DNA of 39,918 bases, from IMG/VR virus record IMGVR_UViG_3300020202_000050, positions 1-39,918 of that record; one strand, written 5' to 3'. The stretch comes from a virus. Shown piece after piece: positions 27,930 to 34,990 of the stretch (within the stretch, counting starts at the first letter, position 1; each line of letters begins with the position of its first letter). The notes below the pieces were generated by a model that worked only from the letters and a program-made list of their open reading frames with translations, was not told the origin of the DNA and ran no database searches. The position numbers and the translations under genes are program-made.

Positions 27930-29728
27930 ATCAGATTCCGGCGCTGCCGCCTGGGTTCAAGCTGGATGAGCCGCAGCAGCCCCAGAGCGCTGGACCACCG
28001 CCGCTGCCGCCAGGCTTTGTGCTCGACGATCCGAATGCGCCAGCTCAGCAGCCGTTGCAGACTCCAGAGAGATGGCGCCTCGAGGACGAGCTCAAGCGCA
28101 ATCTCGCCGCTGCTGATCAGGCTGGAGAAAAACTCAAGCGTACCGAACTCGTTGCCGAGACGGCACGTCCGTTCCTGCGTGGCGCCACCGACCTTGCCGA
28201 TGGCGTCATATCTCTTCCAAAGCTAGCAGCGGCAGTGCCTGTAGGCGCTCTGAATCTGGCGGGCGCAAATATCCCGTCGCCTCTGGGCTTCTCGTTCAAG
28301 CAACTGGGATCGGATGGCGGCAAAGCGCTCGCCCCGCGTAATAGGGCGGAGCGCTACGCCAGTGCCGTCACTCAGGGCTTCGGTGGTGCACTTACCGGCA
28401 TCGGACTCGGAAGCTTGGCGGCAGGTGCCGGTGGTACGACCGGTGCTGTGGCATCGCAGTTCGCGGCGCAGCCAGCGCTGCAGAGCGTTAGCGCGGTCAC
28501 TGGAGGCGTTGCAGGTGAGGCGGCGCGCGATTCTGGGGCGGGGCCTATTGGGCAGACCGTCGCCGGAATTCTGGGCGCGATGGCTCCGGGGGCAGCGGCA
28601 GCCACAACGCAGAAGGCTGCGGCAGGATTGGCGCGTACACCGGAAGCGCAGCGTTTGCTCGATGCTGGCGTTGATCTGACTCCAGGACAGCTGAACCCTA
28701 AAGGTATGTACAACCAGCTCGAGGAGAACGTGAAGTCTCTCCCGGTGGTTGGCCCTATCGTCAGGAACTCCAGAGACAATGCGCAGGCTGGGGTTCAGCG
28801 TGCCGCCGTACAGCAAGGTGCCGCACCTGGAACGACGATCAGGCAGTCCGACCAAGCGACGATGCTGGACGACGCCTACCAATCATTTCAGCCGCTCTAC
28901 GACCAGGCCAAGGGCTTCCCTGTCAGGCCGGTCATCATGAATAACGGACAGAACGTCCCGCTTGATCGTGCGCTTCAAACATCCATAGCGAATCGAGGGA
29001 TCAGGGCGACTGATGACGACCGCAATGTCGTTCAAAACTTCGTCGATAACGAGCTAACAGCACCGCTATCAACTTCCGATGACCTGCTTCGCATCCGATC
29101 GAATGTTCGCGCGGAGGCCAGGGCTGCGGCCGCAGAAGGACAGATCGCGCAGGCGCGGCTCTTCCAGGAAGCAGATGCCGCTATCACGCAGGCACTCGAT
29201 TCGCAGTTGCCGCCGGATGCGCTGAAGGCATTGCGTACGGCAGACGCGAAGTATGGAGAGTACAAGATCGTCGAGCGGGCCGTTGCGAACTCGAAAGATC
29301 GACCCGAAGGCTTCACGCCCAACGACCTTTCCAATGCGGTCGCCACCGGTGGTCGCGGCTCTTCCCAAGGCTCCTATGCACGCGGAGGTGGTGGCCCGCT
29401 GCGCCAGCTTGCGGCTGATTCGAGAAAGGTTCTCGACTCTCGCTCACCGCCGACCGGCCAGCGAATCTTGGGACTGTTGGGTGGTGCAGTAACCGCTCCT
29501 GTAACGCTCCCGACCGTACTTGGCCTCAGTGGCACCCAAACCGGCCGCCGCATCGCCGCCGGCAACACAGATACGCAACGCGCAATCGCCGCAGCTCTCG
29601 CTGGCGTCAAACCAAGACAAGCCACGCGCCAGGGCGCAACAAACGAATTCATCGGCGACCTGACGGACCAAGAGCGCCTCGCCTTGGCCTTCCAGGAAGC
29701 GACGCAACGACGCAAGGAGAGACGCTGA
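27911..29728 (+). CDS. large DNA ejection / internal virion protein
   Basis: 605 residues from GTG 27911, inside the end of the previous gene. Two near-identical motifs LPPGFKLDEP and LPPGFVLDDP open the protein. A Gly/Ala-rich hydrophobic middle (GALTGIGLGSLAAGAGGTTGAVAS ... VAGILGAMAPGAAAATT) could insert in membranes. Helical C-terminal half ends in a very basic tail (EATQRRKERR). The features fit podophage ejection proteins that build a trans-envelope channel. Ends at the ATG of the next gene. Confidence 0.75.
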   Translation: MATAAVNQIPALPPGFKLDEPQQPQSAGPPPLPPGFVLDDPNAPAQQPLQTPERWRLEDELKRNLAAADQAGEKLKRTELVAETARPFLRGATDLADGVISLPKLAAAVPVGALNLAGANIPSPLGFSFKQLGSDGGKALAPRNRAERYASAVTQGFGGALTGIGLGSLAAGAGGTTGAVASQFAAQPALQSVSAVTGGVAGEAARDSGAGPIGQTVAGILGAMAPGAAAATTQKAAAGLARTPEAQRLLDAGVDLTPGQLNPKGMYNQLEENVKSLPVVGPIVRNSRDNAQAGVQRAAVQQGAAPGTTIRQSDQATMLDDAYQSFQPLYDQAKGFPVRPVIMNNGQNVPLDRALQTSIANRGIRATDDDRNVVQNFVDNELTAPLSTSDDLLRIRSNVRAEARAAAAEGQIAQARLFQEADAAITQALDSQLPPDALKALRTADAKYGEYKIVERAVANSKDRPEGFTPNDLSNAVATGGRGSSQGSYARGGGGPLRQLAADSRKVLDSRSPPTGQRILGLLGGAVTAPVTLPTVLGLSGTQTGRRIAAGNTDTQRAIAAALAGVKPRQATRQGATNEFIGDLTDQERLALAFQEATQRRKERR

Positions 29729-29976
29729 TGGCCGCCAACCCAGCCCGCGAGCGCGCCCGCCAGCACGTCTCGGAGGAGATCGTATCCGGCCTGCAGGAGC
29801 GCATCGCGCAGTGGCAGCAGGAGCGGTCACGCATCGAGGCGGTGATACAGCGCGAGGACCGCAAGCGTGATCGATATGAGTTGCTGGCCGAGTTGATTGC
29901 CGCTGCCGAGGCTGAGATTGCCGCAGCGACACAGCGCGCCGTGGGGCCGCGAGTTGACACTGGAGTCTTGCGATGA
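29728..29976 (+). CDS. small coiled-coil protein, 82 aa
   Basis: One long charged helix: ERARQHVSEEIVSGLQERIA, QWQQERSRIEAVIQREDRKR, YELLAELIAAAEAEIAAATQ. ATG 29728 overlaps the previous stop, and its stop overlaps ATG 29973 of the fibre gene. Candidate chaperone or linker for the fibre; not assignable to a family. Confidence 0.7.
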   Translation: MAANPARERARQHVSEEIVSGLQERIAQWQQERSRIEAVIQREDRKRDRYELLAELIAAAEAEIAAATQRAVGPRVDTGVLR

Positions 29977-31556
29977 ACCGTTACGCCAAGTTTGCCCTGA
30001 TCTGCGTCTCCTTCGCCTCAATGCCGCTGCTGATGGCGCCGCGCAATGGGGCAGGGACGTACTCACTGCCCGCCGGCAACCCAGTGGTCAGCGGCACCAC
30101 GATCTCGAGCACCGTGCACAACAACACGATGTCCGACATCGCAACCGCGCTGACGGCATCGATTTCCAAGGACGGCCAGACCACGCCGACCGCGAACCTG
30201 CCAATGGGTGGCTTCAGGCACACCAACGTCGGCAATCCCACCGTGCGCAGCCAGTACGGGACCGTGGATAACATCCAGGACGGTGAGTATGTGGTGCTGA
30301 GCTCGGTGGCCGGCACCAATACCGTCACCGCAGCGCTGTCACCCACGCCAACGGCTTACGTGGCCGGTATGCAGGTGGTACTCATCCCGGCGAACACCAA
30401 CACCGGCGCCACTACCCTCAATATCAGTTCCATCGGCGCGCTGGACGTGCAGAAGTGGGTGAGCGGGGCGCAGTCCAACATCGTGGCCAACGACTTGCGC
30501 GTCGGAGTTCCGGCCTACCTCGTACTCGATACCGGCGCAGATGACTGGATCCTGCTGAATCCGAACAGCGGGAATATCGGCGATGTGACGACTGGCACGA
30601 TGACAGCCACGACGGTCTCATCGACCAACCTCACAGTCACCAACATAAACGGCGTTGCGGCACCCGCTGCGGCGAATCCTTCTGCCACTATCGGGCTGAG
30701 TGCTGTGAATGGCTCTGCAACGAGCTTCATGCGCTCGGACGGCGCGCCAGCGCTTTCACAGTCGATTGCGCCGACGTGGACTGCTCACCACATCTTCAGC
30801 AACAGCTGGTCATCGGGGAATCCGGGAGCGGCTACGGTGTCGGCAGCGGTGCCATTTCTTGAGCTAGATGAATCTGATGCCGCTGCAGATAACCGGCGCT
30901 GGTCATTCAACATGAGGGCAAGCGAACAGTTCCTATTTCAGCTATCAAACGACGCACGAAATTCTTTCGGCACGGTCTTCAGCGTTGACCGCACGGGCAC
31001 TACCGTGGATCAGGTTACTTTCCCGACCGAGGGAAGCCGAGCTTTTGTCATCGGCACGGCAGGGACTACGATCAACAGCGCGCGCGCTCAGATTCGCACC
31101 ACTTCGGCTGCTGCCTCGCTCCAGGTATCCAATGCCACATCCAACCAGTACACCATCGTTAGCAATAACGAAGCTGGGAGCGGCGACAATCAGCATCTGG
31201 TATTCACTGAGGGCGCCACCATCCGCGGCAGCATCGACTACAACCGCGCCGGCGCGGCTATACGGTATAACACCACTTCAGATGCTCGCCTGAAGAAGAA
31301 CTTCAAATCAGCTCCTAGCGCTCGGCCCGTCATCGACTGCATTTTGGTTGAGTCCTTCGACTGGCGTGAAGGTGGAGAGCGCGTGAATCATGGTTTAGTC
31401 GCCCAGCGCCTGAACAAGTGCGCTCCATATGCGGTCAGTAAGGGTGATGTTTGGCAGATCGAGAAGGCCGCGCTGGTGCCCGCGCTGATCAAGTACGTCC
31501 AGGAGCAGGACGATCGTATCTCTAGGCTGGAGCGGCGACTTGAAAGGCTTCATTGA
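29973..31556 (+). CDS. tail fibre with C-terminal S74 intramolecular chaperone
   Basis: 527 residues from ATG 29973 (ATGA overlap, GGAG 8 nt upstream). A hydrophobic N-terminal leader of about 20 residues precedes APRNGAGTYSLPAGNPVVSG, the usual first block of such fibres, so an internal ATG at 30033 is possible. Beta-rich shaft (LTASISKDGQTTPTANLPMGGF, ANTNTGATTLNISSIGALDV). From about residue 430 the S74 domain reads SDARLKKNFKSAP, ILVESFDWREGGERVNHGLV, IEKAALVPALIKYVQEQD, with the catalytic S-x4-K. Binds the host receptor. Confidence 0.88.
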   Translation: MNRYAKFALICVSFASMPLLMAPRNGAGTYSLPAGNPVVSGTTISSTVHNNTMSDIATALTASISKDGQTTPTANLPMGGFRHTNVGNPTVRSQYGTVDNIQDGEYVVLSSVAGTNTVTAALSPTPTAYVAGMQVVLIPANTNTGATTLNISSIGALDVQKWVSGAQSNIVANDLRVGVPAYLVLDTGADDWILLNPNSGNIGDVTTGTMTATTVSSTNLTVTNINGVAAPAAANPSATIGLSAVNGSATSFMRSDGAPALSQSIAPTWTAHHIFSNSWSSGNPGAATVSAAVPFLELDESDAAADNRRWSFNMRASEQFLFQLSNDARNSFGTVFSVDRTGTTVDQVTFPTEGSRAFVIGTAGTTINSARAQIRTTSAAASLQVSNATSNQYTIVSNNEAGSGDNQHLVFTEGATIRGSIDYNRAGAAIRYNTTSDARLKKNFKSAPSARPVIDCILVESFDWREGGERVNHGLVAQRLNKCAPYAVSKGDVWQIEKAALVPALIKYVQEQDDRISRLERRLERLH

Positions 31557-31565
31557 GAGCGTCCG

Positions 31566-31868
31566 ATGAGCGACCTAGAAGACCGCCGCCGCGAGGCTCC
31601 CGATGGACCGGAAGACGACATGAGACAGGACGTGCACGTGGAGCAGCTCATTATCCCTTGGACCACCAAGCTGTCTCTTGGCGGGTTACTGGCGGTAGTC
31701 GCCGGTCTCGTCACGTGGAATCTCATCACCACGCTTGCCATTCAGGAGAGCCAGGCCAACGACAAGCGGGAGCTGTGGATAGAGATCGGCAAGCTCCAGG
31801 CGATGGATGCAGTCGTGGATGTACGATTGCGCTCGCTCGAATCCCGAGCTGAGAGGCAAGAAAAATGA
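31566..31868 (+). CDS. membrane protein with one span, 100 aa
   Basis: Charged N-terminus (MSDLEDRRREAPDGPEDDMR), a hydrophobic segment LGGLLAVVAGLVTWNLITTL at about 39-58, then a charged coiled-coil tail ending ESRAERQEK. ATG 31566 follows the fibre gene by 9 bp, and its end overlaps the next start by 4 bp. It precedes the lysis genes and may regulate holin or belong to the lysis set; function unknown. Confidence 0.7.
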   Translation: MSDLEDRRREAPDGPEDDMRQDVHVEQLIIPWTTKLSLGGLLAVVAGLVTWNLITTLAIQESQANDKRELWIEIGKLQAMDAVVDVRLRSLESRAERQEK

Positions 31869-32095
31869 ACCTGGTGCCAGAGCAGACGAAGGTGGAAGCG
31901 GGCGGCAGCTACGCGAAGGCCGAGCTCAACGATCGCACACCGCTATGGGTCGGCATCCTTGCATGGGGCGTGGCGATGTTATCGCTGGGGCTTTCATGGT
32001 GGGCGATCGACAAAGCCAATGCCGCCGAGACACAGCTTCTGCTGCTCCGCGAGGATATTCGGCAAATGACCATCGAACAGGCACGGGAGAAGTAA
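31865..32095 (+). CDS. membrane protein with one span, 76 aa
   Basis: Reads MNLVPEQTKVEAGGSYAKAE, hydrophobic segment WVGILAWGVAMLSLGLSWWA at about 28-47, then a helical tail (NAAETQLLLLREDIRQMTIE). Second one-span protein in tandem with the gene before, both with charged helical tails. Could be a holin-antiholin-like pair with the later holin (inference). Confidence 0.65.
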   Translation: MNLVPEQTKVEAGGSYAKAELNDRTPLWVGILAWGVAMLSLGLSWWAIDKANAAETQLLLLREDIRQMTIEQAREK

Positions 32096-32187
32096 TGGCA
32101 GACCAGCACGCGATCATCATCATTCGTCGAAGCTTTACACGGATGCGCGAAGCCGTTGCAGCAGCCTGGCGCTGGCTGGTCGGATGA
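32095..32187 (+). CDS. amphipathic microprotein, 30 aa
   Basis: Reads MADQHAIIIIRRSFTRMREA, then VAAAWRWLVG. The start overlaps the previous stop as TAATG and the stop overlaps the endolysin ATG (ATGA). Hydrophobic ends with a basic centre. It is too short for family assignment, but the double coupling inside the lysis cassette supports translation. Confidence 0.5.
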   Translation: MADQHAIIIIRRSFTRMREAVAAAWRWLVG

Positions 32188-32552
32188 GACACTTCAAGCA
32201 CGCCGAATTCGCGTGCCGCCATTGTGGTGAGAACCGCATGGACCCGGTGTTTCTGATGGACGTGGATGAACTCAGGCACCGCTTCGGCAAGCCGCTGGTG
32301 GTGAGCTCTGGATACCGCTGCCCGGCGCACAACTCGCGCGTCTCTAGCACGGGGAGCGACGGGCCTCACACCACGGGATTCGCCGTGGACTTCGCGGTAG
32401 ACCGTGGCGCCGCCGTCGAGTTGCTGCAGATCGCCCTGTCGATGGGCTTCACCGGTATCGGCGTCAATCAGAAGGGCGGCGGCCGGTTCTTGCACCTGGA
32501 CAAACTGCCTAATGCGCCTGGGCAGCCAAGACCAACGATTTGGAGCTACTGA
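32184..32552 (+). CDS. endolysin, M15 peptidase family
   Basis: 122 residues. Reads MRHFKHAEFACRHCGENRMD, VVSSGYRCPAHNSRVSSTGSDGPHTTGFAVDFAVD, and RFLHLDKL near the end. GPHTTGFAVDF holds the first zinc His and Asp, and FLHLD the last His of the M15 (D-Ala-D-Ala carboxypeptidase-like) fold. Cuts peptide bonds in peptidoglycan from the cytoplasm side after holin opens the membrane. No signal peptide. TGATG overlap with the holin gene. Confidence 0.9.
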   Translation: MRHFKHAEFACRHCGENRMDPVFLMDVDELRHRFGKPLVVSSGYRCPAHNSRVSSTGSDGPHTTGFAVDFAVDRGAAVELLQIALSMGFTGIGVNQKGGGRFLHLDKLPNAPGQPRPTIWSY

Positions 32553-32758
32553 TGAACGCAGTTGTCGAGCAGAAGCGAACCCCGGTGCAGCGCAAGGTCG
32601 CTGTTGGCGCCGCGGTGGGCGGGGCAGTCTCCGTTATCGTCTGGGCGTTGGATGCGTTCGCGGGCATCAAGGTCAGCGGAGAGGCTGCTGTGGGCCTGAG
32701 CACCGCACTTACCTTCGTAGCACAGTACTTCGTCCCGAACCAGGAGCTCGCCGAGTGA
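32552..32758 (+). CDS. holin-like protein, 68 aa
   Basis: ATG 32552 overlaps the endolysin stop. Short charged head (MNAVVEQKRTPVQRK), first span VAVGAAVGGAVSVIVWALDAF, a turn (AGIKVSGEA), second span AVGLSTALTFVAQYFV, then PNQELAE. Two spans and size fit a small class II-type holin. It forms the membrane lesion that releases the endolysin. Stop overlaps the Rz ATG (TGATG). Confidence 0.8.
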   Translation: MNAVVEQKRTPVQRKVAVGAAVGGAVSVIVWALDAFAGIKVSGEAAVGLSTALTFVAQYFVPNQELAE

Positions 32759-33279
32759 TGTTTCTCGCCAGGTATTGGCGCGTACTGGCGGTCGCCTCTG
32801 CCATTGGCGCAATCCTCTACGGCATCCAACTCGCCCTCGACAACGCAGAGCAGCGCGGCTACGACCGCGCCACAGCCGAGGGCAAGGCCGCCATCGCCGC
32901 CCTAGACGCTGCCACGGCCGCGCGTGAAGCCGAGGAGCGAGAGATCAGCCGGACCCACGATGTTGCTTACCAGGAGAAAAGCCGTGCTCTACAGAGCCAG
33001 ATTGACCGCCTTACCGCTCGCACTGTTGACATTGGCCGGCTGCGCGGCTGCGCCGATCGCGGTAGTGCCGCGGCAACAAGCCAAGCCAGTTCCACCCCCG
33101 TCACTGATGGAGCCGCCGGGCGAGCAATCGATGATTTGCCGGCTGGCGGAGATCATCGAGGCGGACTGGGGCTGCAGCTCATCAGGTACGCCGCAGCCTG
33201 CGAGCGGCAACGGCAACAACTGATAGGCCTGCAATCCTGGGTCAGCGATGTGCTGGAACCGACACACACACGGCCTTGA
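32758..33279 (+). CDS. Rz-like i-spanin
   Basis: 173 residues. N-terminal membrane span (YWRVLAVASAIGAILYGIQLA), then a long charged periplasmic helix (RATAEGKAAIAALDAATAAREAEEREISR ... SRALQSQIDRLTARTVDI), as in Rz. A second gene lies inside it in the +1 frame (Rz1). Links inner to outer membrane with Rz1 and completes lysis. Its 3' end overlaps the end of a convergent leftward gene by 38 bp. Confidence 0.88.
   Translation: MFLARYWRVLAVASAIGAILYGIQLALDNAEQRGYDRATAEGKAAIAALDAATAAREAEEREISRTHDVAYQEKSRALQSQIDRLTARTVDIGRLRGCADRGSAAATSQASSTPVTDGAAGRAIDDLPAGGDHRGGLGLQLIRYAAACERQRQQLIGLQSWVSDVLEPTHTRP
32984..33223 (+). CDS. Rz1-like o-spanin lipoprotein embedded in Rz
   Basis: 79 residues from GTG 32984 with AGGAG 9 nt upstream, wholly inside the Rz gene in the +1 frame. 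Signal LYRARLTALPLALLTLAGC with lipobox LAGC, so lipidated at Cys20. The mature part is proline-rich (VVPRQQAKPVPPPSLMEPPG), the hallmark of Rz1. It sits in the outer membrane and joins Rz across the periplasm. Fully embedded Rz/Rz1 architecture. Confidence 0.85.
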   Translation: MLYRARLTALPLALLTLAGCAAAPIAVVPRQQAKPVPPPSLMEPPGEQSMICRLAEIIEADWGCSSSGTPQPASGNGNN

Positions 33280-33475
33280 CCCTCACGCCCATCCCTTTGG
33301 TTGCCTCACCGCCCTCAAGAAACGCCACCATCACCTTGCCGGCGTTCTCGCATCGCTCGCGGGTGGGAAACCGGCCTGAGCTCGATGCCTGACCGGTGGT
33401 ACTGGTCGCGCCGATGCGCAGCTCCCATTCGACAGGCTGGGCGGTGGCGGCGGTGAGGATGAGCGCGGTAAGCAT
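33242..33475 (-). CDS. small exported protein, 77 aa, end of the leftward operon
   Basis: Signal-like N-terminus MLTALILTAATAQPVEWELR. The rest reads GRFPTRERCENAGKVMVAFL, GVRVKAVCVSVPAHR with two Cys. Its 3' end overlaps the end of the convergent Rz gene by 38 bp, and no terminator is seen between them. Exported role is predicted from the leader only. Confidence 0.65.
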   Translation of the reverse strand: MLTALILTAATAQPVEWELRIGATSTTGQASSSGRFPTRERCENAGKVMVAFLEGGEATKGMGVRVKAVCVSVPAHR

Positions 33476-33492
33476 GGCTGGATGCTATCCGC

Positions 33493-33636
33493 TCACCTGC
33501 CGCCGGTCTGTCGGTCGGAAGACATAGGAGGGTATAAGACATGCCAGCCTTTTCGGATGATATCGCTTCGCCTCCATAGCGATCCGGCGCCGAAGCCGGC
33601 TGCAAAAGCGAATGCCGCGATTATGATCTCAATCAT
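33493..33636 (-). CDS. small membrane protein, 47 aa
   Basis: Reads MIEIIIAAFAFAAGFGAGSL, then WRRSDIIRKGWHVLY and a polar tail. One membrane span. GGAGGGG lies 4-5 nt upstream and ATG 33636 overlaps the previous stop (ATGA). Function unknown. Confidence 0.65.
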   Translation of the reverse strand: MIEIIIAAFAFAAGFGAGSLWRRSDIIRKGWHVLYPPMSSDRQTGGR

Positions 33637-33809
33637 TTCCCCTCCCTCGGCCACCGCTCAATATCGATCTGGCCGTAGATCTCTTTCAGGTCTCGGATGG
33701 TATCGTTGAGCGCGTCGTGGAGCTGTTTGGGCGTGGGGTTTCGGATGTGCTCCACGCGTATCGCGATGCGCTCCTCGAGCCAGTCAATGTCTATCAGCTT
33801 ACCGGGCAT
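33633..33809 (-). CDS. hypothetical helical protein, 58 aa
   Basis: Reads MPGKLIDIDWLEERIAIRVE, HIRNPTPKQLHDALNDTIRD, LKEIYGQIDI. Start 33809 is taken as it gives a short overlap (16 bp) with the gene upstream; an in-frame ATG ten codons earlier exists. No recognised domain. Confidence 0.6.
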   Translation of the reverse strand: MPGKLIDIDWLEERIAIRVEHIRNPTPKQLHDALNDTIRDLKEIYGQIDIERWPREGK

Positions 33810-34003
33810 TGATGCTCGACCCAGTACCTTCCCTCGCACCTCGGACAGTAGCAGTTCATCACGGCTCTCGCCGCTTGCAGCTCCCGCAGCGCGGTGGCCG
33901 TATCCGCATGACGCTCCACGGTCTTGCGCATTGCGCCTGCCATGGATATGGCCGAGTGATCTGCGATCAAATCCGCGAGCCTCTCATCCGATATCTGCGT
34001 CAT
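33794..34003 (-). CDS. hypothetical protein with C-terminal zinc knuckle, 69 aa
   Basis: Helical N-terminal half (MTQISDERLADLIADHSAIS ... TATALRELQAARAVM), then NCYCPRCEGRYWVEHQC: CxCxxC ... HxC. This pairing of a helical domain with a zinc ribbon is frequent in small phage proteins. ATGA overlap with the gene upstream. Confidence 0.7.
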   Translation of the reverse strand: MTQISDERLADLIADHSAISMAGAMRKTVERHADTATALRELQAARAVMNCYCPRCEGRYWVEHQCPVS

Positions 34004-34188
34004 GGGGACTTCGCCTCAAGCGCGAGCACCTTCAGGCATTTGCCGCACTGATGCCATTCGCAGCCACCGCCAGTATGCTTGTGGGTAAGTGTCTTGGTGT
34101 GGCAAAACGGGCACACGCCAAGTTCAGCTACTGTCTGCTGTAGAGGCGTGAAAGTCTTGAGCTGAAAATTCATAGGTCCAATATTCAT
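34000..34188 (-). CDS. zinc-ribbon protein, 62 aa
   Basis: Reads MNIGPMNFQLKTFTPLQQTV, GVCPFCHTKTLTHKHTGGGC, then HQCGKCLKVLALE. Two CxxC pairs (CPFC, CGKC) about 25 residues apart make a zinc ribbon. A second ATG five codons later is possible. Coupled ATGA to the next gene. Confidence 0.7.
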   Translation of the reverse strand: MNIGPMNFQLKTFTPLQQTVAELGVCPFCHTKTLTHKHTGGGCEWHQCGKCLKVLALEAKSP

Positions 34189-34194
34189 TTGCCC

Positions 34195-34386
34195 TCACTT
34201 CCGAAACAACCTCTCAATCCCCCGCTGCACCTCAAGCATCTTCTCCGCCTCCGCCAGCTCCCGCTTGGCACCCTTCGTATCCCCGGCATCCAGCAGCCGC
34301 TTGGCAGCTAGCACATGAACCTCGAGTTCCCGCTGCGCATCGATGTGCGCTCGAATCGCGTCGATGATGTCGGGAGGGAGGGGCAC
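34195..34386 (-). CDS. hypothetical helical protein, 63 aa
   Basis: Reads MPLPPDIIDAIRAHIDAQRE, LEVHVLAAKRLLDAGDTKGA, KRELAEAEKMLEVQRGIERL. All helical and charged, a likely coiled-coil hairpin. It is separated by 6 bp from the zinc-ribbon gene downstream. Function unknown. Confidence 0.65.
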   Translation of the reverse strand: MPLPPDIIDAIRAHIDAQRELEVHVLAAKRLLDAGDTKGAKRELAEAEKMLEVQRGIERLFRK

Positions 34387-34401
34387 AGGGGGAGGTTACG
34401 C

Positions 34402-34527
34402 CTATCGCCATCGCCAATCCCAGCGCGCACGACGATCCTGAAACTCCAGGTTGTCCTTGTAGCGCATGTATCCCAAGGGAACGCACATGTAGTTGCGCAA
34501 CCAGTAGACCCGCTCTCGGGTGCTCAC
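34402..34527 (-). CDS. hypothetical basic microprotein, 41 aa (GTG start)
   Basis: Reads (GTG) MSTRERVYWLRNYMCVPLGY, MRYKDNLEFQDRRARWDWRW R. Rich in Arg, Trp and Tyr. The start GTG 34527 overlaps the HicB-like stop (GTGA). Composition suggests nucleic-acid contact; no family. Confidence 0.55.
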   Translation of the reverse strand: MSTRERVYWLRNYMCVPLGYMRYKDNLEFQDRRARWDWRWR

Positions 34528-34778
34528 GGCGCCACCCACGGGGTGGTGGGCTGGCAAGGGGCATCACCGAGCTGGTGACAAGTCTCCAAGTAATCATCCA
34601 CGGCATCTACGAAAGCCAACGCCAGTCCATCTATGCTGTCCGATGAGTACGTGACGACATCCTGGATGTGCAGCACGCGGCCGTGCCAGCAGTCATCGTC
34701 TCGCTCAACCGAGCCATGGTAGTCGAGATATTCCATGGAAGCGCCCACCCGCTGGCCACCGGTGGTGGGGGAGGTCAT
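34524..34778 (-). CDS. orphan HicB-like antitoxin-family protein
   Basis: 84 residues from ATG 34778. YLDYHGSVERDDDCWHGRVL, HIQDVVTYSSDSIDGLALAF and VDAVDDYLETCHQLG form the HicB partial RNase H fold (YxGSVExxxxxxxGxVL ... VDDYLE). HicB proteins neutralise the HicA RNase, but no HicA-like gene flanks this one and there is no separate DNA-binding domain. It may protect against a host HicA, or work as a regulator (inference). ATGA overlap upstream. Confidence 0.78.
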   Translation of the reverse strand: MTSPTTGGQRVGASMEYLDYHGSVERDDDCWHGRVLHIQDVVTYSSDSIDGLALAFVDAVDDYLETCHQLGDAPCQPTTPWVAP

Positions 34779-34990
34779 GGGGACACCGGAGCGATGATTT
34801 GGAGCTTGCTCTTCTTCGGCCTTTGTGCCGTCCGCCACGGACCCCACGTCTGACAGCCGTCGCATGAATAGCTGATCTGGCCGTAGCGTTTGCACTTCCA
34901 GATCTTGGAAGAACCGCAGTTGGGGCAGCCAAGTGTGCTGGCCACTTGCTGGCCAGTCTTGGTGGGGAAGGGAGGGGCGTCAGGCTGCAT
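34775..34990 (-). CDS. zinc-ribbon protein, 71 aa
   Basis: Reads MQPDAPPFPTKTGQQVASTL, GCPNCGSSKIWKCKRYGQIS, YSCDGCQTWGPW. CPNC ... CDGC pairs give a zinc ribbon. The segment PTKTGQQVAST resembles PTTGGQRVGAS at the start of the HicB-like protein encoded next, suggesting shared N-terminal docking or duplication. Overlaps both neighbours. Confidence 0.7.
   Translation of the reverse strand: MQPDAPPFPTKTGQQVASTLGCPNCGSSKIWKCKRYGQISYSCDGCQTWGPWRTAQRPKKSKLQIIAPVSP

Noticed and set aside
29728-33279. Diversity-generating retroelement at the fibre, as in BPP-1
   Set aside because: No reverse transcriptase gene anywhere and no template/variable repeat pair near the fibre.
34402-34990. HicAB toxin-antitoxin operon
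   Set aside because: HicB-like gene present, but neither neighbour has the HicA dsRNA-binding fold or its catalytic His.
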